Translations under genes and position numbers: made by a program | Assembly (NCBI GenBank): GCA_022264855.1 | Contig: JABYQU010000002.1 | Coordinates: 62,001-126,000, forward strand | Origin: Lenzites betulinus | Taxonomy: Eukaryota; Basidiomycota; Agaricomycetes; Polyporales; Polyporaceae | DNA length: 64,000 nt | Direction: 5' to 3' | The notes under the pieces: model-generated | What the model saw: only the letters and a program-made list of their open reading frames with translations | Database searches by the model: none | Told to the model about the DNA's origin: nothing | In this document: piece after piece, positions 10,601-21,480 of the stretch | Position numbering within the stretch: the first letter of the stretch is position 1 | Layout: every line of letters begins with the position of its first letter

Positions 10601-12287
10601 TACGTAGTATCCCCACACCATGCGCCTTGTGATGCCCGACGGCCGACAGTCCCTTCTCCAAGCCCCGGACGAGAAGGAGATGAACGAGTGGATCGCGCGG
10701 ATCAACTACGCGAGCGCCTTCAAGACTGCCGGCGTACGCATGCGGGCGTTAGGCCTGTCTGGCAAGGACATCGAGCTCACGGGCATTGCCGCTGCGACCT
10801 CACATCTTAAGGACATGAGACACAATCTGGGGGCGGCACCGATGCCAATCATCCGCACGTGGAACGGCAGGTCTTCGGAGGACCTTGACATTGTCTCGCG
10901 GAGCGCCATTGAGCCCGAGCCGTCTTCCCCCCAAGCCGACGGTCTGCGGTCAAGGCAAGAGTCTGTTGGCTCAATAGGCTCCGACCCCACCACACCGCCC
11001 TACGAGAATTCATCACGCCTGTTCAAGGCGACCTTTGATGAGGTCAAGACGGAGCTCGCAACCGGCCGGTGGCAAGCGCCAGACGACCTGAGCATACGCT
11101 CCGGCGGCCGTAAACGCGCATACAGCCTGGAATCAACCCTCGGCGCGCCGTCGTTCTCTGCCGCGGGCAGCCCGCGCTCGAACGGGGAGACGAAGACGCG
11201 GCCGTCGTCGCGGCCCGCGATCATCAAGACGAAGCTGGAGGACCTGAACGCGAAGATCGCGCTCGCGCGCACGCAGCTCGACACGGACATGCGCTTCGTG
11301 CGCAACCTCGCGGTGCTCACGCCGTTCCAGCGCGCGACGCGCGACCGGCTGCAGGTCGCCGCGCAGAACGTCGCGAAGCGCGTGATGCAGGTGCGGCTCG
11401 ACCTCGAGAAGCTCGTGTGCTACCGCGACGTGCTCACGGCCGACCTCGCCGCGGAGGAGCGCGACTGGGAGCGCACGAAGCGCATCGCGATGATGGCCGC
11501 GACGCAGAAGCTCGCGAGCCAGCGCCAGGCGGACCGCGAGGCGGAGCGCAAGGCGGTGGTCGAGGCGGAGGTCGAGGCGATGGCGGACGAGGTTGTGCGC
11601 CAGCGCGCCGAGCGCGACGCGGCTCGCCCGCCTGCGATGACCCTGTCGGTGTACCTCGACCAGACGGAGCCGTCCCCCGTGTCGGCCCCGATGGCGATCC
11701 CGCGCTCGGCGCCGGCACACGGGCACGCGCAGGACTCGTCCGTCGCGGACTCGTTCCACTCTGCGCTGTCGGGCGGGTCGTCGCGGTGGCACTCTCGCCA
11801 ACGCAGCGCGACGCTGGCGTTTGGGTCTCCGCTCACGTACGACTCGTCGTCGACGACCCCGGTGGAGACCCACGTCGGGAGCTCTACGACGTCGGAGGGG
11901 TCGTTCCCGTTCCCCGAGTCGCCAGCGCGTGTGCGTGCGGTGCCGCTCATGGCGCAGGACTCGATGGAGAGCACGACGAGCACAGAGGGCGGCGCGGTGG
12001 CGCACGAGAAGTTCTACACGGCGCCGGAGATGCCCGAGGAGCAGGCGGAGGAGTGGCACAAGACGCGGGCGGCGAAACGGGTCTCGCTCGTGAAGCTGCC
12101 GTCTGACCTCCGGATCTCGATGTTATTTGGCCAGAAACAGCAGGCACGCGCCGGGGACACGCCGGACCTGGCGGAGGAGCCCTCGCCGACGCCCACGAGC
12201 ACCACGAGCCCCTCGTCCCGGCGCCGCGGGAGCGGGAGCCCATACGAGAAGCAGCCAAGCGCGACGGTGGCCATGCTCGATTTGTAG
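7630..12287 (+). CDS. Sec7 and PH domain ARF guanine-nucleotide exchange factor
   Basis: The product is a large ARF-GEF, which loads GTP onto ARF-family GTPases during membrane traffic; Sec7-PH proteins of the yeast Syt1/Yel1 and S. pombe Sec74 kind are the nearest match I can name. The first 500 or so residues are disordered and Ser/Pro/Thr-rich. The Sec7 domain lies at about residues 515-690: FVGDPLDVALRKLLMDVGLP, the catalytic FAARYVQCNPNLF glutamate-loop region, then HPYILAFSLIMLHTDAFN. A PH domain follows at about 800-935 (ARKWREWC-type strand, ending in EMNEWIARINYA), and then a basic coiled coil near 11230-11600. Exons 7630-7932, 7995-9271, 9326-9522, 9581-9717, 9774-10553 and 10608-12287 sum to 1457 codons plus stop. 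The first junction is doubtful: the reading frame changes somewhere between 7932 and 8043. Confidence 0.9.
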
Positions 12288-13102
12288 TGCGATACCCCGG
12301 ACCTCGTACCCCGCGTCTCAGGCCTCAGGACCTTGTCGCTGCATCTGCACATACGCACACTGGATCTCTACTATTCTCTCGCTTTCACGCATCGCATTCT
12401 CGCAGACTCTCATTGCATGGCTGGTAGCATATCTCGGTCCGAGGGGGAGGAGTCGTATTCATAGTCTGTCGTTCACTGTGCCATTAGCTTGTTTATCCCA
12501 GTTCCAATCGCAGTCTAGAAGATTTTTTGGCCATCGGATCGCTATGGCAGACGCGCTAGCAGGCCGTCGGGTGGACGTTAGAGCCCGGCGAGTCCGGTTT
12601 TCTAGCGGGCGGACAGCGGGAGCCAATGGGGCGGCGGCGGGGAGCGCCGCACTGGGCGTGGGAGGCGAAAACAAACGCGGGCGAGGGATGCCGGGTGATG
12701 GGATCAGCGGCCCGCCGGTAGCCGCCCCTGTGGCGGGGGTGTGCTGCCGGATCGGGATGTGTAGGAAGAGTCGCGTATCCAGGCTGCCCCTGCCGCAACC
12801 GAGTCCTCGTCCTCTGGCGGCCGCAGTATGTTCTTAACGGCTCTCCTGCGCCTCTCCTCTCCCTCTTCCCCTGCCTGCCCCGGGCATCCAGGAACAGCGC
12901 GCCCCTCCTTTCCCTCCATGTCTTGCTAGGTTTCGTCTTCTCTGCATTCTCGCACGTTCATCTCTCGTTGCTGTCTCTCCATCTGTACAGCAAGTTGACG
13001 CCTCCCCCGCCTCCGCCGTCTCATCTGCCCATCTGCATCAACGCCACGCCTATACCCTGTTTTTAACTGCACGTTCGGCCCCGCTGTCACGAGACGAGGA
13101 CC
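12288..13102. other. Intergenic region between two same-strand genes
   Basis: These 815 bp hold the 3' flank of the Sec7-PH gene and the 5' flank of the next gene. From about 12840 to 13020 the plus strand is strongly pyrimidine-rich, as expected upstream of a fungal start codon. No repeat, RNA gene or supported coding exon was found. Confidence 0.4.
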
Positions 13103-15795
13103 ATGGTTCCGTCCGCAAACAGCCGCAAACCCTTCTCTCTCAACGTCTACATCCCGCCTCTCGCCCGCTCCCTCTCCAAGGACAGTGCTGCGGCGCACTC
13201 CGACCGCTCGTACACGCCCAACTCCTCGCGTGTCTCCCTACTATCCCCACGCAGTCCGCTGTTCCCCGCGTCTCTGCACCTCAAGCAGGAGCAGCCTGTT
13301 ATCCCCATCCCGCTCACGGACGGGCTTGACCCGAGCGAGAAGATGAAGCTGCTCCGCAAGTCTCGCAAAGTGAGCCGCATCCTCGGCGAGGTACCCATCC
13401 TAGTACCCGTGAGTAGTCCCTCCACGGCCGCCTCAGACTATGGCTTCCCGGGCGGACTCGAAGAGCCCTCGTTCTCCTCGGCTTCCACCTCTGCGTCCTC
13501 GTCCCCCGCAAAGTTTCCGCCCCCGGGCGTGGGCAAGCTCGCCACGCTGAAGCGCAGCGTCACCGTCGGACACAATAGACAAGCCCAGCAAGGCGACATC
13601 CACCGCGCGCGCTCCCTCGCGTCGCTACGTCCGTCCTTAACAATCCCCCCGGGCGCCATCACGGTGCACCACTCGCCAATCTCTCCCATCGTCTTCGCCT
13701 GGCCCGAGAACAACCCCATTCCCCCGTCCCCGCTCTCCCCGGTGGCCTCGGAAAACGACAGCGCGTCCGGGCGGTCGCTCGCAAAGCGCGACTCGACCGT
13801 CTCGTCCAAGCGAGACTCGGTGGCGTCGTCGATCTTCCCCTCCGAGCGGAGCCCTGAGCAGATCCTGCGGGCCCGTGCCGCGAAGCTCGCGCGCCAGCTG
13901 GGCGACAATATCCCCCCTGACGTGCTCCTGCGCGCGGCGTCCCCGCCCCCGCCCCGCTCGCCGCTCGCATCACCGTCCGCGGTGTCGTTTGCAGAAGCGT
14001 CGCTAACGCTCCGCGAGCCGCCCAGGCGCACCGCGTCCGTCCGCCCGCCCAGGGACGATCGGCGTGATCTGAAACGCCCGCTGAGCCTCGACATCCGCAC
14101 CTTCGTGCGTGTTGCCGACGGTGCGGTGCCCTCTGCGACCGGCAGGGATGCGGGCAGGCTAGGCACCATTTCGCGCGCGCACAAGGGCGCGGCGCCACGC
14201 CCGCGCACGTCCGGTGACGTAGACGGGAAGGCGGCGGGGCTGGACGAGGAGCGCGAGTCAGACCTCGGCTCGGACTGGGAGGATGACTTCCCGGGGGTGC
14301 GGTCGCTGGAGCGGCAGCGTGCGCTGAACGTGCGCCGCGCGCGCAAGATGCTACAGGTGCGTCATGTCTCATCCGCGTGCAATTAGAGTTGCAGGCTGAC
14401 CGCCGACTTGGGACTCCTGCCGTCTGCCACCTCTCCACCCGCCCATGCGTGCTCGCTGTGCCGTGCATACAGGTGTTCGGGAACGAGCCACCGCCCTCCC
14501 TCTTCCAGATCACAAACATTCCTCCCAGCGCCACGGACGACGATATATCTGTGGCCGACGCGACCCACCGCAGGAGCGAGTCGCTCGCAACGGCTTTCTC
14601 TGTCCCCGCAAGCACGCTCTCCGCGACTGGGACACACGAGCACCGGGAGTCCGTCGCCACGCTGTCGTCCTCCGGAGACTCGAACCTCTCGCCGCTCATC
14701 TTCCGGAACCCAGCCTCTGCCCCGCCGTCGCACCCCGCCACACCACAGCCCGGGCTCGCGTACGACGACGACGACGACGACGAAGAAGAAACCGCGCCCA
14801 CCCTGCCCCCCAAAGACGTATTTGAGAACGAGGTCCACCCGCTTTCGCCGCTGTCCGTCCCGTCGCTCGCCTCCTCCAGTGTCCACTCGCTCTCCACCTC
14901 GACGATCTCCCTCTCCGCCTCGCACGCCCCGCCCACGAAACTTGAAGTCCGCGCCCCGCTCACCTCCCCCATCCGCTCCTCCTTCCAGCTCAGCCCCCCC
15001 GCCGACCGCCCGATGTTCTGGGGCCCCCAGTCCGCGCCCGCGACCGCGCCGCCGTCGCCCCCGCTTTCTCCCATGTCGCCGCCGCCCACCGTCGGCGACG
15101 CGCACCCGTCCGACCCGCACTTCCGCGTGCGCCGCATCCGCGCCGCGAAGCTCTCGCGCTTCTTCGGCGTCGGCCTGAACGACATCGCGGGTATGCTCCG
15201 CACCGGGAACGGCACCGGTACCGGCAGCGCGCCGTCGTCCCCGCCCGCCGACGCGTCCTCCTTCGGCGCCGCGGGCGCCCCCGGCCCCGGCCCCGCTCCC
15301 TCGTCGCCCCCGCCCCCGTCGCGGCCGCAAGCGCCATCCCTGCGCGAGTTCCGCCGCTCGTCGACCGACACGATCCCCTCGCCCGTCTCGACGACGGGGA
15401 GCACGCGCGCGCCGGGGCCTCTCCGCCAGACGCGCTCCGCACGCCCCGTGACGAGCGCGGGCATCCTGAGCACGACGCCGGTGGTGCCGCTGCAGCGCCA
15501 GCGCACGCAGAGCACGGGGCGGCGCAGCCAGAGCGTGTCGCGCGGGGCGCGGCGGCCGCAGACGCAGGGCGCCGTGTCGACGTCGCCGTCGGCGTTCGCG
15601 GACCCCGCGGCGGCGCACCGCGACCGGTCGCACAGCCAGCCGGAGGTGCTCGCGCATAACCGCGCGTTCTCGACGACGGTGGAGGTCGCGACGGAGGGGA
15701 AGCGGCCGTTTGCGTTCTTCGACGGGCGCAGGCAGGGGCGGGGGAAGGAGCTGCATATGAATGACGTGATTCGGGAGCTGAGGAAGATCAAGTAG
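13103..15795 (+). CDS. Long Ser/Pro-rich protein of unknown function
   Basis: I do not recognise a domain. Two exons (13103-14356 and 14473-15795) join at KMLQ|VFGNEPP to give 858 residues. The ATG at 13103 follows a C/T-rich leader. Most of the protein is low-complexity Ser, Pro, Thr and Arg, typical of a disordered regulatory protein. More ordered-looking islands are GLDPSEKMKLLRKSRKVSRI (about residues 75-95), the basic ERQRALNVRRARKMLQ across the junction, RVRRIRAAKLSRFFGVGLND near 15125-15180, and the C-terminal helix ELHMNDVIRELRKIK. Such charged islands in a disordered chain suggest a scaffold or signalling adaptor, but that is only an impression. Very high GC at third codon positions creates antisense frames of up to 710 codons here, which I treat as shadows. 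Confidence 0.8.
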
Positions 15796-16334
15796 GGGAT
15801 GTCGGTGAGAAGTATGTTGAGGCTGATTTTTCTGTTCTACTTGATTGACTGGTTCTGGGGGTGCGTTTTGATGTGCTGACTGACTGTTCACGACCCTTGC
15901 ATGCCCTACTACATACTATTACTACCGTTACTTGCGTTCGCGTGCGGCCGCACGCCTGCGCGCATCTATTTATCATATTAGCATCTCTTAGTACCGCACC
16001 ATAGTCACCGTTCCCTACTTACGTTCTTGCTTGTCTGCTTGTCTGCACATCACTACTATCCTATCGCAATGTGCTGTGCGCACTGTTCTCTGTTCTCGTG
16101 TACCGTAGCGCTCTACTTCTTGGCGCGTTGTGTCAGCGTGGCCAGATGTAGGGCCAGTATGCAATATAACGATTCATAACTTCCATTTGTTGAGTTCGGA
16201 TGCGACGATGATGTCCATGTGTATTGGCCAGAGGGTGAGGACACGCAATTCACACTATGCGTAATAGCTACAAATACAACATCACAATAACACTTCTGGC
16301 TTCAATCCCGTCCATTCACCACCACGCGATGATT
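15796..16334. other. Convergent 3' flanks
   Basis: This AT-richer, roughly 540-bp stretch lies between the stop codons of two converging genes. No coding exon, RNA gene or repeat was found. It presumably contains both 3' untranslated regions and polyadenylation sites. Confidence 0.4.
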
Positions 16335-16769
16335 TCAGAACGTTTCTTCCTCATCGTACAGGGCGTCCTTAGAGTGCTGCTTAGCCTCCTCGCTGGTGTT
16401 CGGGTTCGAAATAGCGGCCTGCAACCAATGACTAGTCAGCGAACGTGTTTCGGTAGTTGTAGAGACCATGGTGAATACGCACCTTGTGGCCACGCTGAAC
16501 TTGACCGGCGTGAGCCGCGGCAGAGTCTGCCTCGCCGGTGTACTCCATCTCCGCCAGGCGGCCGGCTGCGCGCTCCTTCGCTTCCTCGGAGGTGTTGGGG
16601 TTGGAGATGGCAGATTCTGCGTAGTGTTAGCGATTACTGTAAGCGATTACTGTAACACCGAGGGCGGTGTGCGGGAGTGACATACTCAGACCGCGAGCGA
16701 CCTAGCAAAATGTTAGCGGGTGCTGTAAGCGCATTGCAAGGCAATACTCACGTTTCCGGGGTTTGCCAT
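16335..16769 (-). CDS. con-6: Conidiation-specific protein 6 family (CON-6)
   Basis: CON-6 proteins are small, hydrophilic and abundant in spores or under stress; their molecular role is not established. Four exons (16752-16769, 16686-16701, 16483-16616, 16335-16418) give 83 residues. The protein begins MANPGNVARGLKSAISNPNTS, and the family repeat ISNPNTSEEAK occurs twice, the second copy lying in the last exon after GQVQRGHKAA. The first two coding exons are only 18 and 16 nt, but the phases agree and the total (252 nt) is an exact number of codons. A short second intron copy of a 13-bp tandem repeat sits inside the gene. Upstream lie a TATA box and two palindromes, an arrangement that fits inducible expression. 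Confidence 0.93.
16629..16654. repeat. Tandem duplication of 13 bp within a CON-6 intron
   Basis: The unit AGCGATTACTGTA occurs twice in direct succession on the plus strand, inside the second intron of the CON-6 gene. It is exact. It may be a simple slippage product. Confidence 0.85.
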
Positions 16770-16887
16770 GGTTTGAAAAGCTTCGGAAAAGGGCGAGATG
16801 CACAGGTAAATCTAGTTTTAAGCGAAACGAAACGTCGATGAGCGGGGGAGTTGTATTGAGTCCGAGTCTCCTTACAAAATTCAGCCA

Positions 16888-16897
16888 CTTATATATA
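16888..16897 (-). promoter_or_regulatory. TATA box of the CON-6 gene
   Basis: Read on the minus strand the sequence contains TATATATAAG, a near-consensus TATA element, about 120 bp upstream of the CON-6 start codon. Few of the other promoters in this window show one so clear. TATA promoters in fungi are often those of inducible genes. Confidence 0.65.
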
Positions 16898-16965
16898 GGA
16901 CTGTTGCGGGCCCCCCACGATGTCCTTCACCGTCGAGGACGATTACTCTGTCACATCTCCCGCTC

Positions 16966-16987
16966 GGGCAGCCATACATGGCTGCCC
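16966..16987. promoter_or_regulatory. Perfect 10-bp inverted repeat upstream of CON-6
   Basis: The arms GGGCAGCCAT and ATGGCTGCCC are exact reverse complements separated by two bases. The element lies about 200 bp upstream of the CON-6 start codon and outside any gene I can support. Such a symmetric site is typical of a dimeric DNA-binding protein; which one is unknown. Confidence 0.6.
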
Positions 16988-17006
16988 GTTGCCTGCATCG
17001 GGCTCG

Positions 17007-17029
17007 ACGCGTCGCGACGCGTGACGTCA
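17007..17029. promoter_or_regulatory. 16-bp palindrome overlapping a CRE-like TGACGTCA site
   Basis: ACGCGTCGCGACGCGT (17007-17022) is a perfect palindrome holding two ACGCGT (MluI-box) motifs. It shares its last base with TGACGTCA (17022-17029), the consensus site for ATF/CREB-type bZIP factors. The pair lies about 240 bp upstream of CON-6 on its promoter side. bZIP factors of the Atf1 type control stress and spore genes in fungi, so regulation of CON-6 is a reasonable inference. Confidence 0.6.
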
Positions 17030-18773
17030 GTGAGCGAGAGAGGGACGCGTGCACGGGTCAGGCGCCGGATCAGCGAAAGTGTCGACTCTGTCGAGGGCCG
17101 ATCCGGGAGCCGAGAGGGCCAGGTTCCGCGGCCGTCAACGCGCAGTTGGTGTGGACAGTTGGACGTCGGACGCCTGCGCAGTCGATCCTGTCTATCCTCG
17201 ACGTATACACGTCAATCCACCGATCCCAGCTTGCCGCCGGCAGGTACTGCCACTCTAATCGTATCTCTCAAGTCTGTCCAGCTGCCCAACGCGCGCGGAA
17301 CGTTTTCTGCGTCCAAACGAGGGCCGAGGACGCCGGTTCGATCGGTGGTGTCTCTTCGCTAACTCAGGACACGCTCGTATCCTTCAGCTTGTTCGTGTAC
17401 CACGTCGACAACATATCTTACGCCTGCACAAACACTACTGCGCAAATATTTTCACTCTGAACTAGTCATTCTTACTCATCGAGCGCCGGGATTGCTTATC
17501 GTCTCCCTCTGGCAAAAATACTACGGGCTGCAAGAGGCCGGACCGACTGCCCTTCGGACGCGCATGATTCTTGGGATGAATCTTTTCAGTGGTCGTCCTG
17601 TATTAATCACGTCGACGATCATCCGGTGATTATGCGTCTTCATTACGCTGGAGGTGTGTCTTGCTACTCTTTCTTCCGCGGTGAGGTGTCGCGATCGTTC
17701 AACAACTACCAACTCGCATTCCTGTGCGCTTTGTATGTGCAGTTGTGCACTGCAGCGCGCACAGGAGAGCAGGGATGTTGCCAATCATAAACGAGACAAG
17801 CCGGCTCGGGCAAACGTCAGCAGACATCTGCCCAGGCTCGCGGTCTTATGAAGCTCTAAATGAACATCGGCAAGGATGGTGGCGGCGATACTGCCACTCA
17901 GCCCCCCATTGGGGAGGGCCGTCCGGCAGAGCTCGTCCCGCTCGTCCAATCTCCTTGCATTATGTTCCGCGCCTCCCGATCGTCGAACGTGCCCTGCCTC
18001 CCCCTCTTGGCGACGAACTGTCAGTGTATAGCAGGCAGAGGCACGTATAAGCTCGCCGAGGAGGCTATGAGAGCTGCCACGCCTCCTGTCCTCGGGGCGC
18101 GTCAACTGTCATGCCGCGCGGGGGCCTCGCTCTCGCAACGCCCTCTACGCCATGTCATATCTGGGCCGAATTCGGTCCCATGGCTCGCATCTGTCAAAGG
18201 CCTTGCGGCTACGATGGCGCAAGAGACGCATACGTAATGGGCAAGCACCCCCGTTCCGTCAATCGCGCAACCCCCGTCCTCTCCGGGCGAGCATGTCTCA
18301 CCCACAATGCGATGGAGCGGCGCACGGCCTGCACTCACGCGCAGAGGCAGTAGAACAAGGACGGGCATGTGCCCGGATATAGACAAGAGCGCGGGGGCGC
18401 GGGCGCTCGGCGGGGCTAGGCGCGCGCGCGGTGTCCATCTGCCAGAGGGAGTGGCTACTAGGAACAGCGGCTGGGGGGCACGTCGATCGCGCACTATATC
18501 CATATCCTCGCATATCGCGCTCGCCTCTGCGTCGAGGCGGTGGCCTGCCAAGGCTGCGCGCGGCCCTCCGATAGACAAGGACCGACACAAATATGCCAGC
18601 TGCCGCGCTTCCTCGATCCTCCCCGGGCCTGCGCGACGCGTTAAATACACCGACGCCCCCTCGCTCCCCTCCGTCTGTCAGCCCAGGTCGCCTCTTCCCG
18701 TCCTGGTTTCCCGCCCCTTTCTGCACAGGCCCCGCACCGAATTCTACGTTAACTCGTACAGCACATAATCACC
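17030..18773. other. Gene-poor intergenic region, 1.7 kb
   Basis: No coding exon with a family signature was found on either strand. Open frames here (for example 18102-18650 on the minus strand) are composed of Arg, Ala, Pro and Ser with no conserved-looking segment and no convincing splice partners. The last 150 bp form the promoter of the MARVEL-like gene, with a weak TTAAATA near 18640 about 135 bp before its start. No transposon ends, tRNA or tandem array were seen. Confidence 0.4.
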
Positions 18774-19770
18774 ATGTTTTGGCTGTCGATCGTCCGTATC
18801 GCCGCGTTGGGTAAGTGTTCCTCGGTTTTTGTTGGAGGGCGCCCTCGCTGACCTGCCCCATTAGCCTTTGCGAGTCTCTGTGCCATCATCCTCCTCGGCC
18901 TGGGTGCGCATGCTCTCGCCGCGACCACGAATCTCGGTGGTCTCCCCACCTTCGCGTGGTCGGGGCTCGGTGTCGCCACCGCCGTCCTCGCTCTCATCAC
19001 AATCCCTGCCATGTACGTCCTCGTAGTCCTTCCTTGTCTTCCACATACTGACGTGCCTCTGCAGGATCGCAATTGACCTCATGCGCACCGGCGCGTTCAG
19101 CTCGATGATCGTCGTCGAGCTCTCATGGCTCGGTAAGTCACCCCTCACCCTGCCTAACCCCACCCGGTTAACTAACCTCGTCCACAGGCTTCCTCGGTGT
19201 GCTCTTCCTTGCAACGGGAGGCTCCGCCGCCGACCGCGCCGCCAACTTCTGGGTGTCCTGCAACACCTGGTCCCCCCAAGAAGCGCAGAACCTCTGCACA
19301 GAAACCTCCGCCGCCGCCGCCTTCGGCATCCTCGGCTGGCTCGCACGTAAGTCTCCCTCCCCTCCCTCTCCCCCATCCCCCCCTTCCACTCATGCTCATG
19401 CTCACCCCCCTCCCGCTCGACAGTATGGGTGTACAGCGGCATCCTCCTCGTCTTCCTCATCATCCACGCAACGCGCGGGCACTACGTCTGGCGCTCCACC
19501 GTGAAGGAGGCGAACTTCGGCGCGGGCGCGCCCCCCGCGGGCACGAACACGACGGGCCCGAGCATGACGGCCGCGCAGGGCGAGTACGGGATCGAGGCGA
19601 AGCCGTTCGAGGCGGCGGCGCTGAACCCGGGCGCGCAGCCGCCGTACGGGTACCCGCCGAGCCCGGGCGTGTCGCCGAGCCCGGGCGTGTCGCCGACGCC
19701 GACGGGGTATGGCCAGCCGGCGTATGGGCAGACCGCGCCGGGGCACCCGGGGGCGTATCCGCAGGTGTAA
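18774..19770 (+). CDS. MARVEL-like four-helix membrane protein
   Basis: The product looks like a fungal MARVEL-domain protein, an integral membrane protein associated with membrane apposition or plasma-membrane domains. Exons 18774-18810, 18865-19012, 19065-19132, 19188-19346 and 19424-19770 sum to 252 codons plus stop. Four hydrophobic segments are visible: FASLCAIILLGLGAHALA, the stretch ending ATAVLALITIPAM, LSWLGFLGVLFLATGG, and LWVYSGILLVFLIIHAT. Two cysteines (WVSCNTW and NLCTE) lie in the loop before the last helix. The cytoplasmic tail is rich in Pro, Gly and Tyr, with a repeated SPGV(S/T)P motif and GYGQPAYGQ, suggesting a disordered tail. The fold assignment rests on helix number, spacing and tail type, not on a search. 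Confidence 0.85.
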
Positions 19771-20452
19771 AAGGTGCAGCTTGGGGACGGGTCGGCTCGG
19801 GTTGTGTGTTTGATAATCTAGGTGGTTTGGGTGTTCTGGTTTCCCGGTCCGAGGACGTTGTGTCTGGGCTTGATGACTCTGCTATGTGCCTTGCTACATT
19901 ATTAGTGTGCAATCGATGACTTTGAATCTAACGTCCTGGTAGTCGACTGAAAAAAGTGTTTCACTCAGGCTCATGGCCGCAGATGGACTGCACAAGCAAA
20001 CTCCTACTTGAGGGAAGCACATCTAGCGGCACCATGGATAAGTCGAGGTCTCAACGCCGCTACGAAGGCAGTCTTGGGACGCTCACACAAAAAACCTGGG
20101 CGGCCGGTACGTCAAGTTCAAATTGGGAACTTCCCAAAACAAAGCTACCCAGTTGAGCGTAAAAACCTCGAATTCGAAGGGTTGTTCTGCGACCATCCTA
20201 GCTCGGCACTTGTGCATGTATTGGCGGTATCATTCCCGTCGGGTCAATTGGCTCGATCGACATTCACCCGCGAAATTCTGAACGGACGGCGCAACTAGTA
20301 CTTCACATAGGAAATGTTAACACTCACCTACAGTATCTGTCGCTCGCACGCTGGATACACGGAGCTCCGCGGGGTGGACAGATTGGCACGGCGCAGTAAG
20401 ATCAAGGCCCCATGCAAAAGTACAACGCGGCGCGGTCGCCCTGCCCGTGGAA
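19771..20452. other. Convergent intergenic region
   Basis: About 680 bp separate the stop codons of the MARVEL-like gene and RPB8. I found no gene, RNA or repeat. The length is unusual for two converging 3' ends in this compact genome, but no specific element explains it. Confidence 0.35.
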
Positions 20453-21181
20453 TTACCGGCGAAGAAGTACGAATACAGGGTCTCCCAGCACTATGCTCGT
20501 CATATGCCTGAACGATCCCGTCAGGGACAAGAGCAGCCCACCGAACGACGCGTACGCGGTCCTGCGGGAACAAGCGTGAGCCAGGGTCGCATGGCGCTCG
20601 CAGACATGTGCTTACACAATTTCTGACGACCCGCCGTCGAACCTGTACACCTTCGGAGTCGCATGAGCCAGCCAACATTCGCATGAAGAGCGCAGAACCA
20701 AACCGGACGAGCAGCACCGCACCGCACCGCGCTGCGCCGTATAAATCCGCACCACGAACTACGAAGACTCACCTTCCCATACATGACATACTCATAATCG
20801 TCGTCCAGCCCCCGCCGGTTCTTCGCGTCCGGCCGCCACACGTCGCGGTCCTTGTCCTCGTCCTCGGCGCCCGCCGCGCCCTGCGGCGCGCGCGAGAGCG
20901 ACGACGCGAGCGCGAGCGCGAAGGACTGCCCGTCCTGCAGCGGGAACAGCTCCACGTTGTAGTCCAGCGTCAGGTCCATGTCGTAGTTCTTCGAGTGCGC
21001 GTACAGGCGCGACACTGCCCGTGTACGAGGAGAAAGGGGGGAGGTGAGTAGGGAGCAGGGAGCGGGGGTTAGGGGAGAGGCGCGGGGGAAGCGCACCTCG
21101 GTCAAATTTCTTGCCCTCCTTGTCTATGCCGTTGATCGTGAAGATGTCGTCGAAGACGATGTTGGACGTGTTGGCCGACAT
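20453..21181 (-). CDS. RPB8: RNA polymerases I, II and III shared subunit RPABC3 (RPB8)
   Basis: RPB8 is a small subunit common to the three nuclear RNA polymerases. Exons 21097-21181, 20773-21014, 20616-20650 and 20453-20561 give 156 residues, near the family's usual 145-150. Family landmarks are MSANTSNIVFDDIFTING at the N-terminus, MDLTLDYNVELFPLQDGQSF, the strand DDDYEYVMYGKVYRF, ASFGGLLLSLTGSFRH and the C-terminal VFVLLRR. The insertion around RAPQGAAGAEDEDKDRDVW is the usual variable loop. The total of 471 nt is an exact number of codons. It lies head-to-tail downstream of the PBY1-like gene. Confidence 0.96.
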
Positions 21182-21480
21182 TTTGGGGTGCCCGGGGAGG
21201 TGTAAGGGAAGGGGGGCAAGAAGGAGGATACACACAGGGAGGAGGTGGAAAGTGGTGGCTGGTGTGCGGACTCGAGGCAGAGGAACGGGCGCGCCGCCAC
21301 AGCTGTTTGCGCGTGCCATGGCAAATGCCGGATTGCTCAATATGGCAACCCTCGTAGTTCGCCCACCCGCCCACGCAGACTAACATTGGTGAGGCGTTGC
21401 TGCGCTCGTAAATGTGAGGTTCACATAGTTACTACATGGGATTACACTGCTCGTCCTTGTATATGCTGTACATGAGTGTT

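Noticed and set aside
11133..12059. Long antisense frames over the Sec7-PH C-terminal coiled coil
   Set aside because: Same composition effect; the sense strand continues the established gene.
12127..12837. A 236-codon plus-strand frame spanning the end of the Sec7-PH gene
   Set aside because: Its first part overlaps the real frame out of register and the rest is low-complexity intergenic sequence.
14764..14784. A GAC-rich trinucleotide run encoding poly-Asp
   Set aside because: Part of the coding sequence of the Ser/Pro-rich protein; a common acidic tract, not a separate element.
13659..15791. A 710-codon antisense open frame over the Ser/Pro-rich gene, with a second one of 502 codons overlapping it
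   Set aside because: High GC at third codon positions removes stops from the opposite strand. The antisense products are Arg/Ala/Gly-rich with no conserved segment, whereas the sense frame has a clean splice junction.
18102..18650. A 182-codon minus-strand frame in the gene-poor gap
   Set aside because: Composition is Arg/Ala/Pro-rich, there is no recognisable motif and no plausible splice partner.
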